From Euonymus europaeus (lineage: Eukaryota; Streptophyta; Magnoliopsida; Celastrales; Celastraceae), in contig OY756970.1 in assembly GCA_963580455.1 (NCBI GenBank), positions 20,646,001 to 20,710,000 of the forward strand: 64,000 nucleotides of DNA. The letters run 5' to 3'. Made by a program: the position numbers and the translations under genes. The notes beneath the pieces are model-generated. The model saw only the letters and a program-made list of their open reading frames with translations. It did not search any database and was not told where the DNA came from. Shown one piece after another: positions 11,395 to 22,825 of this stretch (positions are counted from its first letter, which is position 1; every line of letters begins with the position of its first letter).

Positions 11395-12175
11395 GGGGCT
11401 TTGAACGTATAAGAGGGACCCTTTTGGGTACTTTCTTCTTCTTCTTCTTCTTTTTGCGGAAGGGTTAGTGATTTGTTTTTGTTTTTTGAGATTTTTCCCG
11501 ATTGATTAATTAGTATGTGTTAATTTAATTATTATTTTTTTGATCGTTTTCAGGTCCTTCCAAAGCTGATTAATTGTTTAGAGAGCTCAAATAAGCTATA
11601 CCAAGATGGGGATCATCATCATCATATATATGAACGGGTGAGTGAATTCCATGCTAAGTTTTGTCAAGTGATTAGTCTTTTGCATATTAACCTTTGTTTC
11701 GTTGTCTGTTCGACCTTGAATATATATAAGTATATACATCCATCTTAAGAACTCAAGAAAACCCTAATAGATAATCAAAGATGGTTTCGATAAAATTATT
11801 TTAAGAAAGTAGAACAACTAGGTAATTAAGTTCCATTACTCTTGTGATCGCAAACAAAAGTCTATGCGATCACAAACGATTATGATTTTGACCTCTCCCT
11901 CCCTCCGGCCTCTATTATTCGTACAGCATCCAAGTAGGCTAGTATCCAAAAACAATGAGAAGGAAGTTAATTCCATGTACATGTGATATTCATATATTTA
12001 GTTTATGCTTTACTTGTTTAGTTGTTTTGTGTTAAACCTTTAAAGATCCAGATAAACTCTCGTAGCTAGACCTCATCTTGTTTTTTTTTTTGGTTGGAAA
12101 ATTTCCATTTATGATGCAGCTTTAATGAGTCTTTCAGCTGCACGTGCATAATAACATAAACATAGTAAGAACAGT
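11395..12175 (+). other. Possible spliced transcription unit of unknown product
   Basis: Downstream of the 11354 TATA box there are ordered splice-like signals: GGAAGG|GTTAGT near 11465, TTTTCAG|GTCC near 11550, AACGG|GTGAGT near 11636 and GATGCAG|CTTT near 12118. Joining them would give an ATG at about 11606 and a peptide of only about 23 codons, so no ordinary protein is predicted. It could be a non-coding RNA gene, a relic, or the 5' end of a gene lost by rearrangement. No mature sequence of a conserved plant microRNA family was recognised by eye. Confidence 0.3.
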
Positions 12176-13500
12176 AGGTTGGTCCATCTCTTACAGGCTT
12201 CCCAATTTACGGATCTACTTTTGTCTTTGTCAAATGGCCAGCCCATACCACAGTCAATATATCATACATGCACACACACGCACACAAATATATACAGGGA
12301 GTCTGCCAGTCATTTGTAATATCGTATATTTTCTCCAAGGTTTCCTATGCCTAATTGTTTTTTTCATTATAAAATAATTGGAATTTTGATAAATTTATTA
12401 TTATCATTATTTTGGAGGGCCAGTAGAAAGAGAAAAAGATTTATGATATATACCTAGCTACCACCAATTAACGATAGAGAGAGGAAACTTCTGTGAATAA
12501 TTTATCAACATCCTCATTGGCTCATTGTATGTGGGTTTTTTTAAGTTCCTTTTGGACGAGAATTTACATTCGGTGAATTGATTATCACCATCCTTATTGT
12601 AGGTGGAAAAACAAGTTAAGATTAACTTAAGTATGTGGGTTTTTTTAGAGCACTGCCAAGCGAGAGAAGAGTACTGCTTTTTTTGACTTGCAAATCTTAG
12701 ACATTGCAACCCCCAGAAGGTCAAGATTCAATTTTGTTTTATTCACAGAAATTATAGCCCAAAGCCCATCTATAATTCCTATATAATCATATATTTCTCG
12801 CTTTGTCTCTTTTCTGAATTCTGGTCCACTGATATACTTTGGCAAGGTCGTAGAACATATGTCATGAATTGATGAAATATGGGCCCTATTAAGGGTCAAT
12901 GCTTTTCAGTTTTTTCCTTTTTCTTCTAGGAGTCAAAAAATCAACAGATCAACTGTTGAGAACTCTGAATATTTGTGTTTGGTGTTTTTTGGACAGTTAA
13001 AAATGAAGGAGGGTCGTGAAAGGTAAAAGTAGGAGTTAGAAATTCAAGCAGTTTCCCTTGATAATAAGATAAAAGGGAACATGCAGTGATTCTATAACTT
13101 TAAGAGTTGAATTTGCTACAGAGTACGTGCGTTTCGCTTTTCCTAGGCAATGTGTGTGGCTGGCTATATATATATCATGCACCGGTTCAATATTTCTCCA
13201 CCACTTAGCTGGGATCGTCATTCATTCTATGTAAATGTAATAAAAGTGGGTTCATATTTTTCATGGAAAGAAATTAAATCAGTTGGTTCATTAATTAATT
13301 AATTTCAAGGTCGAACAGGACAGCGAATGTGAGGTATAAAGCAACGGACTGTTCATTTGACATGGCTTTTGCATGGAAATCAACACAGGTGGTGAATGTG
13401 CCCTTTATCAATAACAAATTAAGAAGTACATACCAGCAACAATAGAGAGATATGATGCCCATTCACGGATACAATGTTACTTTTTCAATTCTTCTTCTTC
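12176..13500. other. Intergenic DNA, nothing recognised
   Basis: AT-rich non-coding sequence. Overlapping minus-strand frames at 12458-12899 and 13036-13221 share no similarity with families I know. Confidence 0.5.
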
Positions 13501-13517
13501 GTTAAGCTTCATCAGGT

Positions 13518-13518
13518 G

Positions 13519-13564
<46 letters not shown>
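13518..13564. repeat. Compound (CT)n(AT)n microsatellite
   Basis: An uninterrupted CT run is followed directly by an AT run, ending before gacacatgcgc. It is a plausible length-polymorphic locus. Confidence 0.9.
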
Positions 13565-13571
<7 letters not shown>

Positions 13572-13654
13572 TGCGCATATGTGTCGACGTAGAAGTATTT
13601 ATGTAGTGTTGTCGTTCGAAAAGAACACTGACTAATTTAATTTCGCAAACATTC

Positions 13655-14350
13655 TCTTACTGGGCGGCTAGGAGAATGGCGATCAATTCCACAGAGATGG
13701 CTCAAAGTAATAATTCGGACCCCCGCAACTAGAAGCGCATTTGGCAGTAGAAAATCCCCCAGAAAATCAGGTTCTTCATCTGGCGTATGGTGCATATATA
13801 ATAGCCTGGCTACTACTAAGGACAATCTGATTAGAAGAGGCATGGAGATTAATGACTTATATCCCTGTTGCCAATTGGAAGGAGAAAGTGCTCTCCATAT
13901 CTTTCCGGGTTGTAGTTTCATGATAAGCAACGTCCGGGATTCTACACCTTATACTCATAAAACCATCTCTCTGCCCCTCATAACTATTCGAGCTTGGTTG
14001 TTTGACAGAGTGTTATATCGAGATTCTTAGCCTTCTAAATTTGGCCCGTTGTTTATGCAACATTATGTACCACATCTGGTTTGTGTGAATTCATATTATT
14101 CATAACGACTCTCCTTAGAACCAACAACAGATCATACATGAAGCTAACAAATTTTTACTGGATTTCATGGCTTGGCAAGGGTCTCGCGAATGCATTCAAT
14201 CCCTCATCCTCTTCCTCCTCCCTCTTGGCTGCCTCCCATTAATGTGGATGGGTCATGGAGTTCCGCTGATCATTGGGCAGGAGTGGGAGCCACTATGCTC
14301 AAAGGGCTAGGTAATTGCAGCTGGTTTCCAACGAGTTATGCCCGTTGGAG
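13655..14350 (+). pseudogene. LINE ORF2 3' remnant: zf-RVT and start of RNase H
   Basis: Plus-strand translation gives IRFFIWRM then LATTKDNLIRRGMEIND and CCQLEGESALHIFPGCSF. That is the zinc-binding region (zf-RVT) that follows reverse transcriptase in plant LINEs. About 300 bases on it reads PPINVDGSWS, the start of the RNase H domain. Stops and frame changes interrupt both parts. The coding trace stops at 14350, where a terminal-inverted-repeat element begins, and resumes at about 15270. Confidence 0.7.
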
Positions 14351-15267
14351 AGGGTTAATATAATATGTGATCATTCAAAGATTGTTTATGTTTCATTTTG
14401 ACCACTCAAAGATCAAATGTTTCAACTTAATTTTCAAAATTTATTTTTGTTCCAATTTCGTTACTCGAACAGATTTTGCCCAAAAGACAGTCAATCTAAT
14501 CTTGTTTGTGTGGTCGATTGACAGTGCAGTATACTTGTGTGGAAATAATGTGCCACGTGGAAATAAATTATTATTTTTCAAAACAAAATCAAAGATTGAC
14601 AAATCACTGCTATACACGTTTAGTTGTTGAGGAAAACCAAGTTCTGGTTGCAGAGGCTCCTCCGAAGCCGAACTACAAGAAAGAGAGTAGAAGACACTTA
14701 TAGAGTTATTGAAAGGATATATAACCCTAGACAGAAAAGAAGACACGGTCCAAATTTTGCAATTGTATACTTACAAGAGAACAAAAGTTGTTCTGGAGTT
14801 CTTATCCAATTTCGATTGAACATCTATATCCAAAACATTCAAAAAAACAAAGAAAGAAAAACCAAATACATATAAAAGAGAAACTCGTCTCTTCGTCGGC
14901 TATTTGATCGAGAAAGTATTCGAGGACCAAATATTTGATAAACCCCCACCCCGGTCGGTGGCTTCATCTCCAGGGAAAGAATTTTAAAAACCTGAAAAAA
15001 TCTACCAAAATTAGCGTTTCTAAGGGATGCAAGTTTGGGGATTTTTAGAATTCAATGACATGTTTTTTTGCCATGTCACCACTATCTGCCACTTCAGCGG
15101 AGATGTTTGCCACGTCATCAAATTGGAACCATAACTTATACTCTGTTACACACTCTTTACCAAACAGATCAGAAGTTTTAACAAAAACAAAAATTCGATG
15201 TTTGATATTTAGGTGACCAAAATAAAACATGAACAATTTTTGAGTGATTACATGTTCTCCTAACCCT
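14351..15267. mobile_element. Mutator-like non-autonomous element with long terminal inverted repeats
   Basis: The left end starts AGGGTTAATATAATATGTGA. The right end, read on the other strand, starts AGGGTTAGGAGAACATGTAA. Similarity continues for roughly 65 bases through TTCATGTTTxATTTTG-type sequence. The element is about 917 bp. Flanks share a decayed TTGGAG/CTGGAG, compatible with an eroded 8-9-bp target-site duplication. The interior has no transposase and only short open frames (for example 14624-14875), so no captured gene could be identified. It splits a LINE RNase H remnant. Confidence 0.6.
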
Positions 15268-15445
15268 AACTGGAGGAACCTTAATGATTGAGGCCCTTAC
15301 TTTTCGGTTTGACATCCAACTCGCCTTCTCTTGCAATACAGACGTTTCCAGCTAGAAGCACATGCTTTGAAAATTATTAAAGATCAATTATGTTGTAGAT
15401 GTCCGAAATCTACAATTGTTGATGTGTTGGCTTCTGAGAATTAGG
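15268..15445 (+). pseudogene. LINE RNase H remnant, continuation after the inserted element
   Basis: Immediately right of the inserted element the plus strand reads GTLMIEALTFRFDIQLAFSC. After a frameshift it reads LEAHALKIIKDQL. These correspond to the E-A-L-A helix and the ESDALxVI strand of the RNase H domain that breaks off at 14350. The two pieces are therefore one LINE copy cut by the insertion. A stop codon at about 15355 marks decay. Confidence 0.6.
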
Positions 15446-15990
15446 TGGGCCACCAACCAAAAAATAGGAAGAAACACGTCAAGAATCCCAAGACCGACTG
15501 GAGATGTCGATGATTGGGGCTAGGAAGGATAAGCAACTTGCTCTGGCAATAAAAACAAGATGGATTTTATAGTGAAGTTTCAAGGTCGAACATGACAGTA
15601 AAATTGAGGTATCATGTAGTAGGAACTATTTCCTTGACCAGGGTTTGTATGTAATTCAAAACCTCATGGATCCTGTTGATAGATGGAACTACCAAATGTT
15701 TCCTCAAGTTTCCAGGTTTCACTTCTCTCAAATCTCTCCCTCACTTTTCCATCACAAGCTGCATGCATGTTTGCTCTTTCATCATTTCTATTGTGAAAGA
15801 TGATCTAATTCGACATACATGAATGCTTTAGGGCTCAATTCGTGAGTCCCACCAAATTTATCTTGAACGAAGGTGAAGACACAGAGTCTATTAAACATCT
15901 CACCACTTCAATCAACACTCTGTCTCAATATTTTCCTGGTCCTACAGCAATCTATTATTGAAAGCAATATGCAAATTGGTCCTTATGGAA
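15446..15990. other. Intergenic DNA, nothing recognised
   Basis: No domain-bearing frame, inverted repeat or tandem repeat was seen in this stretch. Confidence 0.5.
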
Positions 15991-15999
15991 ATTCGATCT

Positions 16000-16365
16000 T
16001 TCGGCCCAAAGGCCCCAAACTCAAGCGAAACCAATAAAAAATCGCAGCCCGGCCTTATCTGGCCCATTACGGCCCAATTTTAACTACTCAATCTTTGCCC
16101 GGCCTGGTGAGGCCCATCGCTTCTTCCTCTTCAACTGCGTAAATATCTTCCCTTCGCAATACACGTGTCAGGGAGACAGGGGAATCCAAATGTGATCATC
16201 TTCAACAACAGCCTCATATTTTTCTTCCACGTTTTCGTTCTGGAACATTCCGGAACTGAACATGACTCATTCACCAGGACACAAAAGAGGGCTATCCTTA
16301 ACTCAGATATTTTTTTTCCCAATTCAAGAAATTCACGCGATTGGATCTCTCTCTCCCTATATATT
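16000..16365 (+). promoter_or_regulatory. Promoter of the J-protein gene: GGCCCA motifs, heat-shock element, TATA box
   Basis: Several GGCCCA/TGGGCC (Site II-type) motifs lie between about 16005 and 16115. A perfect heat-shock element TTCTGGAACATTCCGGAA, four alternating TTC/GAA units with two-base spacers, lies at 16238-16255. A TATA box CCCTATATATTAC is at about 16355-16366. The coding ATG is at 16517. The HSE sits about 100 bases upstream of the TATA box, where heat-shock factors normally act. This suggests heat induction of the gene. Confidence 0.7.
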
Positions 16366-16516
16366 ACAACCTTATACCTCCTTTCGTTTTCGCGTTTTGG
16401 CTTTAAGAGTTCCATGCCTATCAGTTAGTACTCTCATTTTCTGCTAGATTCTCTAAACTAAAGCATAACCCAATTTTCGAATTCAGTAGTGTTGAACGGT
16501 GGTCGTGGTGTAGGAG

Positions 16517-18167
16517 ATGGAATCTCAGCAAGGGTCGTTGCCTTCTTATTATAGCATTCTTGGTGTCAGTGTCGATTCTTCTGCGGATGATATAAGACGG
16601 GCGTATCGTAAACTTGCTATGGTAATCAAATTTTCCTCTGTAGACCCAATGTTACACGCACTTAACGACTGAGAAGAAGATTTAAATTACATGGTTGCGT
16701 TGTTAATGTTGCAGCAATGGCATCCAGACCGATGGACCAGAACACCTTCTCTGTTGGGTGAGGCCAAGCAAAAATTCCAGCAAATTCAAGAGGCGTATTC
16801 AGGTAGTCGAGTTTCCTTACAATTTCAGAAGTTTCTGTTCGAGATTTCTACGAACGATTTTTGGTCTGGTTGGTTTCGACTCCATTGATTGGCTTATGAC
16901 CTTTCTTATGTGCTCTGTTGATGGGACAGTGTTATCAGACCAGAGGAAGAGGACCTTGTACGATGTGGGTTTATATGGCCCTGATGAAGAGGAAGATGAG
17001 GTTCGTAGTCATGAAAGTTGGGTATCTATTTTTTGTTATGCTTTCCTCCGTTGCATCCTAAAGATTGGGCCTTTATCTCATTTCAGGGCTATTGTGATTT
17101 TTTAGAGGAAATGATGTCTCTCATGGCCCAGAACAAGGTATGCTGTACGCTTTTCTCATAAATCTTCACTTCTAGTTTACATTCTGCGGGATTTTTTTAG
17201 TGAAAAAAATTGTTCTTTGGGTTGCTTTTGAAATCAGTCTAATTTACATATTCGTCTGAGGTATGATAAGAACAGGCAAGATTGTTTTATGGCTTTCTTC
17301 AGTTAAGGAGAGTCAAGAAGCAGCACAATAGTTTGGCATTTGTCCCTAGTAATTGAGCGCTAAATTTCAAGTCTTGTAAATGGTTTAGAATTTAGATTCG
17401 CTGTTTAAACTATAATATTAGTCTAAATGGGAATAAACGTATTATAGTTGAATATTACGAACTTAGATCGATCGATGACGTTTCGAAGCTGCAATGGACT
17501 TTAGCATACATTTGGAAGTTTGATGGTTAATTAGTGGGATTTTCTCGCTTAACCAAAGATGCCATAGTATACAGATTCACCATGATTAGGACAAGTTAGT
17601 CATGTGTCTTTAAGTAGGAGAAGAATCGATGTATAAACATATACAATGATGTGTGTCAAGGGTTAAAGAAAAAGGAAAAGCGATTGATGTTTCTCCTCTA
17701 TTAGGATCGATTTAACTAGATTAGCTACACAACTTTAAGGTATCCTTGATATTGTTCAAGTTGTATGTTGAAACTCGTTAGATCCTCTTTTTCAGATGGT
17801 TTCCCACGGTTTTAGTCTTTTTTCGCTGCCTTAATTTCTCTCAATAAAATGCTTTCACCAGTGCAATGTCACGTCATTTCCGTTCTAGAAAAGGTTGAAT
17901 TCCCTCTCAAAATGACAACATTGATGCAGTCCTTTTAGGCTTACGATGTTCGACTGTTTACAGGATAAGAAATACAGCATGGATGAGCTACAGACGATGT
18001 TCGTGGAAATGACCCAAGGATTTGAGTTTTCCTGGTGGCCGTGTGGGTCATCTGGCGTCCGAGATTCTGGTTACTCGGAGAGTATGCAATGGGATTCGGA
18101 TTTTCTGATGGGGAGAAATCCAGACGCGCTGAAATGGCAGATGTATGGAACAGGCAGTTATTACTAA
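16517..18167 (+). CDS. Small J-domain (DnaJ/Hsp40) co-chaperone, 172 aa, five exons
   Basis: The product is a small J protein that would stimulate the ATPase of an Hsp70 partner. Exons are 16517-16621, 16715-16802, 16930-17000, 17087-17137 and 17964-18167. All have GT-AG borders and compatible phases, giving 172 residues. The J domain starts near residue 10 (PSYYSILGV) and has helix II RRAYRKLAMQWHPDR. The essential HPD tripeptide is at 38-40. It continues EAYSVLSDQRKRTLYD to about residue 80. There is no Gly/Phe region or zinc finger, so it is class III (type C). The acidic GPDEEEDE and a C-terminal half rich in Met, Trp and Tyr are typical of plant homologues of this size. No transit peptide or membrane segment is visible, so cytosol or nucleus is likely. 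Intron 4 is long (826 bases). Confidence 0.88.
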
Positions 18168-18559
18168 TAGGAGATGAAGCACTTAGAATGTGGACAATTC
18201 ATCTAGATACAAGACCCCCAATTCACCCTTCTTTGATGACGAGTGACTCTTCCTTTTGGGTTCCACGTTTTGGCGATTGAAGCATTAGGGTCATATAGTG
18301 ATTATGTTGAAGAGGTGAGATATATGTTTGTCATAAATAGAAAGGGTGGTTTGATCATGCGGATGATCATGAGAGGATTGAACACTGAGTGTAAGATGTG
18401 AACTTGTTGCATAAAGATGCTTGATTGTTCAACAATCTTACAGCTTTTTTGTTTTTTCTTATGACATGGTAACTCAGCAAGTCTGCAACTGGCAGCTATT
18501 ATCTTTTGGTTGTCCATAAGGTGAACTCATGGGTCAAACCAGAAATGTAAAGAATTGAA

Positions 18560-18890
18560 CCCACTACCTCTCGTGAGAGTAGAGGTTACAAAATGGCCCG
18601 TGGATCAAAGTCTGGCCCAAACCTGAAATGACATTGGGTTTAAGCAGCCCGACTCTAGGCTTAGAGCGAGCTTGGGTTTTATTTTTTGGGCCGAGTTTGG
18701 CCCGAATCCTATCAAAAAAATATAACATATAAGCCCGTGGCTCGGCCCGACCTGAAAACCTGAACTTCTTGGGCTTAAGCCGGATTTGAACTCAAGAATT
18801 TACACCGAGCCCGACCCGAAATTTGAAGTCAATAGTTACGTTTGGGCTGGGCCTCATATTTTGTGCCGGCCCGACCCAATTAAACTTCTT
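18560..18890. repeat. GCCCGACCCG-rich dispersed-repeat-like segment
   Basis: The segment is built from repeated GGCCCG, GCCCGACCC and GGGCTT words separated by short AT-rich spacers. This style is seen in terminal regions of plant hAT- and Mutator-type non-autonomous elements. I could not define terminal inverted repeats or a target duplication, so the class is unproven. Confidence 0.35.
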
Positions 18891-19880
18891 TGAAATTTGT
18901 AACTGGGTTACTTGGACAAATGAACTACTTGTTATTCAAGCACTCAATTATTGATTACTACAACTAACTTGTTTTATACGAATTACTGTCATATGGAGAT
19001 GTTGACTTGATGCTTTGATAGGAAATGGGACGGTGGACATGGCCACAATTGGAGGATTCCATATTCCTAACCTTTTGTCCCCCTCTCTCTTTTTCTTTCA
19101 TTCTCCATTTCTTAAACTGGAAGTAGATTTGCCGTGTGATTCGTGTTTGGTCTCCTCCATCTCATCCTCGTGAAGTGTTTTTTCACGGTTATTGTGTGCC
19201 AAATTCTTCTTGGATCTTGCTGCCTAGACATTCACACTCTTATCTTGCACCCCATACCATTCACTTTTCTCAAATTCAATGCCCTGTTTATGACCCCTCA
19301 AATGTTTTCTAGTGGTTGAAACTGGGCTTTACAGAGCCCAACGTGTTGAACTTCCATTGACGAAGACTGGAGTATATGCAAAGTGAAATATAATTGGTGG
19401 GTTAGGCTGTCCAATATATATTCCCTTTATAAGTAATGTATATATATATATATTTATTTTCCTTCGCAACATATACGATTCCCTTATACGTAACTTTTTT
19501 ATGGCTCAGATTATGCCTCCTCCACATAACAATATATCTTCCTACCAAACAAAGCAGAACCTACCCCTATAAACCCAATTAGAGAGACCTATATATATAT
19601 ATATACATGTGTGTGTAGTATGCATACACACAGAGAAAATAGCAATAAATTATGCGTATATATGACTAATTGTATTCTATAAAGTGTAGCCGGTGGGGGC
19701 CCATAATTAGGACTGTCCACATGCAATTCGATTCCCCTTGTAGAATAAGGCAACGTCGAAAGAAAAACAAAAAGTCCATATAAACAAGTCTTAATTCATA
19801 ACAGTTCTAGTCCTCCTCTCAGTATCCATGCACCTTCTAACGTAATAAAACCGCTCTCTCTTCTCCTTTAATCATATTTT
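18891..19880. other. Intergenic DNA upstream of the extensin-like gene
   Basis: No coding frame is recognised. TA-rich tracts occur near 19437-19452 and 19590-19606. The last 100 bases are CT-rich and lead into the promoter of the next gene. Confidence 0.5.
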
Positions 19881-19965
19881 CTCCCACTATATACTCGCTC
19901 TCGATCCCTTTCAAATCAACCAAACAAACAACACAACCGACTGTCTCCGAAACTGATCAGAAAAA

Positions 19966-20373
19966 ATGCAAGCTCGCAACATTTTGGTGTTCCTAAGCAT
20001 GTTATTCCTTTTGATCTCAGCAATCAGCGGCTCTGATACAAGGAAGCTTGATGAAACAACTGTGCCGGGTCCAACTGAAGAGAAGTGTGAGCCTTGTGGT
20101 CAAACATCTCCTCCTCCTCCACCACCGTCGCTACCACCGCCATCTCCCTGTCCACCTCCACCGTCACTGCCTCCACCGCCACCATCTCCGCCTCCTCCGT
20201 CTCCCAAGAAGCCGCCATCCAGCTACTGTCCGCCGCCCCCGCCGTCCTATATATACATCACCAGTCCACCAGGAAATTTGTACCCTATTGACAATGATTT
20301 CAACGGCGTGAACCGGAATTTGAAGGTGGGTTTGTCTGTTTTCATTGGGTTAGGACTTTTGGGTTTCTTTTGA
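19966..20373 (+). CDS. Short proline-rich extensin-like secreted protein, 135 aa
   Basis: Single-exon gene with ATG at 19966. A TATA box CTATATAC at about 19887 lies about 80 bases upstream of the start. Residues 1-22 are a signal peptide ending ISAISGS. After a short cysteine-containing linker (EEKCEPCGQ) comes a proline-rich block of about residues 48-93. It contains SP3 to SP5 runs (SPPPPPPS, SPPPPP), the substrate pattern for prolyl hydroxylation and arabinosylation in wall extensins. Then come YIYITSPPGNLYPIDNDFNG and a C-terminal hydrophobic helix (GLSVFIGLGLLGFF), suggesting a membrane or GPI-type anchor. Expected location is cell wall or plasma membrane. Extensin cross-linking YXY-like tyrosines occur only in SYIYI. 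The exact role is unknown. Confidence 0.8.
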   Translation: MQARNILVFLSMLFLLISAISGSDTRKLDETTVPGPTEEKCEPCGQTSPPPPPPSLPPPSPCPPPPSLPPPPPSPPPPSPKKPPSSYCPPPPPSYIYITSPPGNLYPIDNDFNGVNRNLKVGLSVFIGLGLLGFF

Positions 20374-21119
20374 ATCGTCGTATTTTTATATGGTAAGATT
20401 TGGAATTAGTTTGACGGGGGGCCATGAAAATAATATGAACATGTATATTCAGGCCCAGATTCTCAGGCTGAGATAGTTAATTGTGGCCAAAAACTCGGCG
20501 AGTTTTTTGGGCATCTAATTTCGCCCCCAGCTTTATTTGTTTAAAATGTTCAATAATTCTAACGAGGATATCTTGTTAGAATAAATTTTTATCAGATTTA
20601 TTTTGAGTTGTTGACTACTTGTTTGGTTCGATCACTACCATGTGTAGTCGTTATTTCATTCCTCTCTGTTGCCAATTGCTAACAATACACCGCTAAGAAT
20701 ATGTGGTCAGATTTAATTGAATTAATCTGCAATTATGTTACTAATTATCCTTGAATCCATATCAATTTCCGTCTGGATTTAAAAATGTTCACGGTACGAT
20801 GGGGCCCAAAATGGTTTTTGGTGATGCCTTTAATCAATCACGTCCACATTTGTGTCTAGTGACTTGTTCTTTTCTTAGAATTATGGGGTCACAGCTAATG
20901 GATCGATCCTAGGTTGAGGTTCGATTTATCTCATTTTAAGAAAATTTGATGTGATTTGATTATACATAAGACGAAATTTAATTGGTAAAAAGTGGGTGTA
21001 TGACACGTGGCGGAAACGGAATTGCTTCAAGAAACAATATTTCGTGCACTTTCCAAGACAAGTGACATTGCATCGGTAATCCTCTGCAGAGGGAGATTGG
21101 AAAAGTGAAATCATAACAG
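20374..21119. other. 3' flank and intergenic DNA
   Basis: This holds the 3' UTR of the extensin-like gene and AT-rich spacer. A minus-strand frame at 20926-21114 has no recognisable features. Confidence 0.5.
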
Positions 21120-21414
21120 CATCTCCAACGCTACACCTCCAAAATTTTCAGCGTGCTTCCATTTTTATTATAATAAAACACAATTTTCAATATATTCATA
21201 TCAACATAATACATATTTCAATACAATTTTTTTCACTTTTCATTCACAAACACTCTAAATATCAAGCATTAACATCATTTCTCTCATACTTTTTTACCAT
21301 ATTTCATTTTTTTTTTACTATTTTTCACATTTTCCAATATTATTTTTTCAAATAACTCTCTCTACACATTCCAAAATTTTCAGCACCAATTTTCAGCATC
21401 ACATCGGAGATGCT
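21120..21414. mobile_element. MITE-like element with AGCATCTCC termini
   Basis: The left end reads AGCATCTCCAACG and the right end CATCGGAGATGCT, a near-perfect terminal inverted repeat. It encloses about 270 bp of non-coding AT-rich DNA. The phrase ccaaaattttcagc occurs near each end. Plant MITEs with GAGCATCTCCAA-type ends are common. The flanks show no clear target-site duplication, so the superfamily is left open. Confidence 0.5.
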
Positions 21415-22176
21415 CTCGCTATTTGCTACGATGTCAGAGCCTAATTCCCTATGAGTTCCGAACTCTCTACGCCGTGTCAGTTGGGCAGTACGGATCAACT
21501 TTGGTTTCACCAAATATGGGTCCCACTCGACACATGCTTCACACGTCATGAATTCGTGGGTCATCTTCACGGCGCAATCTACGTACAAGCGTAGGGCGAG
21601 GATGATTCGACTGGATTAATGAAATCAATACACGGCTTAGATTTGAGAAAGTTAAACGCACCGTTTCGTTATCAAAATTGTTTTGACTAGACAACAAACT
21701 GATTTGTCTGCACCTCGCCTTTCTGATTGTACCATTTGTATCTCTACAATATTATTATTATTAGTTCTACAAATTAAATTTGCCCAACTGAGCCTGCAGT
21801 TAAGCAAAAATTATTATATATGTAAGGATCGATTATTTTAATAAAAAAAGAATTAAAATCTTTTCATTCTCAATTCTCCTGAATCAAAAAAATTGTCCAA
21901 AACTTTAACCTCATTATAAAAAAATAAAAAATAAACTTATATCCCTTTCAATCTCTTAATCTATCCACATTGTATTCCAATTGATTGATAATTCTATATA
22001 CAAAGTTTTTCTCACATAGACGGCTGATTGTTTGGCAGAGCGTACACACTACCTTTTAAGTTCAGTTTCTCTCTGCACTTCAGTTTATACTCTGTCAGAC
22101 AAACTCTCTTCCAAACAAACGACCCCTCATGAAAGTACTCGAAACACGGCCAACTCTAATTACTCCTTGAAGCTCT
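21415..22176. other. Intergenic DNA left of the CACTA element
   Basis: No gene recognised. The frame at 22032-22274 crosses the transposon boundary and is therefore spurious. Confidence 0.5.
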
Positions 22177-22189
22177 CACTACAACAAAA

Positions 22190-22560
22190 TCGTGATTTTG
22201 CGACTAATTTAGCGACGGAAAAAGTTATTTTTTTCGTCGCTAATTTGTTTCGCGACGGATTTAGAAGCGGATAAATATTCCGTCGCGAAAACAGCCGTTG
22301 CTAATTTTTGCGACGGATGTTTTGCGACGGAATTAGATGCGGAATTTGTGACGAATTGTTTGCGACGGAATATATGAGCGACGGAATGTCCATCGCTAAA
22401 TCAATATTTTTTTAAAAAAAAATTCTTTTTTGCGACGAACATTCCGTTGCTGAATCAACATTTTAAAAAAACATTTTAGTTAGCGACGGAATATTCCGTC
22501 GCTAATTGGATTTTGTCTTTTTAAAAAATTAGAATTCTGCGACGGATTTGCCATCGCAAA
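22190..22560. repeat. CACTA subterminal repeat array, left end
   Basis: At least ten copies of the octamer GCGACGGA or its complement, many as GCGACGGAATATTCCGTCGC-like inverted pairs, occupy this segment. They match the array at the other end and are typical binding sites of the smaller CACTA protein. Confidence 0.85.
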
Positions 22561-22825
22561 TAACTAAAATATTGAAAAATACAGAATTTAAATTCTATAT
22601 CATTTTACCTTTTTTATGCTGAATTAATATTTAAATATTGAAATTACATTTTAATTGTTTTGATAAAATTTCACAGATGAATAATTACTTACTGGGAACA
22701 TAAATTAGAAGCATTAAAATAGTTATCTAAAAATTAAAAGCATTCAAAGTATTTGATAATGAAATAATAAAATGCCTCTTAAGTATTAAAAGTATTAAAA
22801 CAGTACTCAAAAGTATTAAAACAGT

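Noticed and set aside
11395..11700. Plant microRNA precursor
   Set aside because: No mature sequence of a conserved family (for example miR156, 159, 160, 164, 166, 167, 171, 172, 319, 390, 393, 396, 398, 399) was recognised by eye, and no long fold-back was evident.
12458..12899. Two overlapping minus-strand frames
   Set aside because: No domain similarity or consistent splice signals; treated as chance.
20024..20311. Alternative frames inside the extensin-like gene
   Set aside because: They are shadows produced by CCN-rich codons of the proline-rich frame on both strands.
22032..22274. 80-codon plus-strand frame
   Set aside because: It crosses the exact left boundary of the CACTA element and reads through subterminal repeats.
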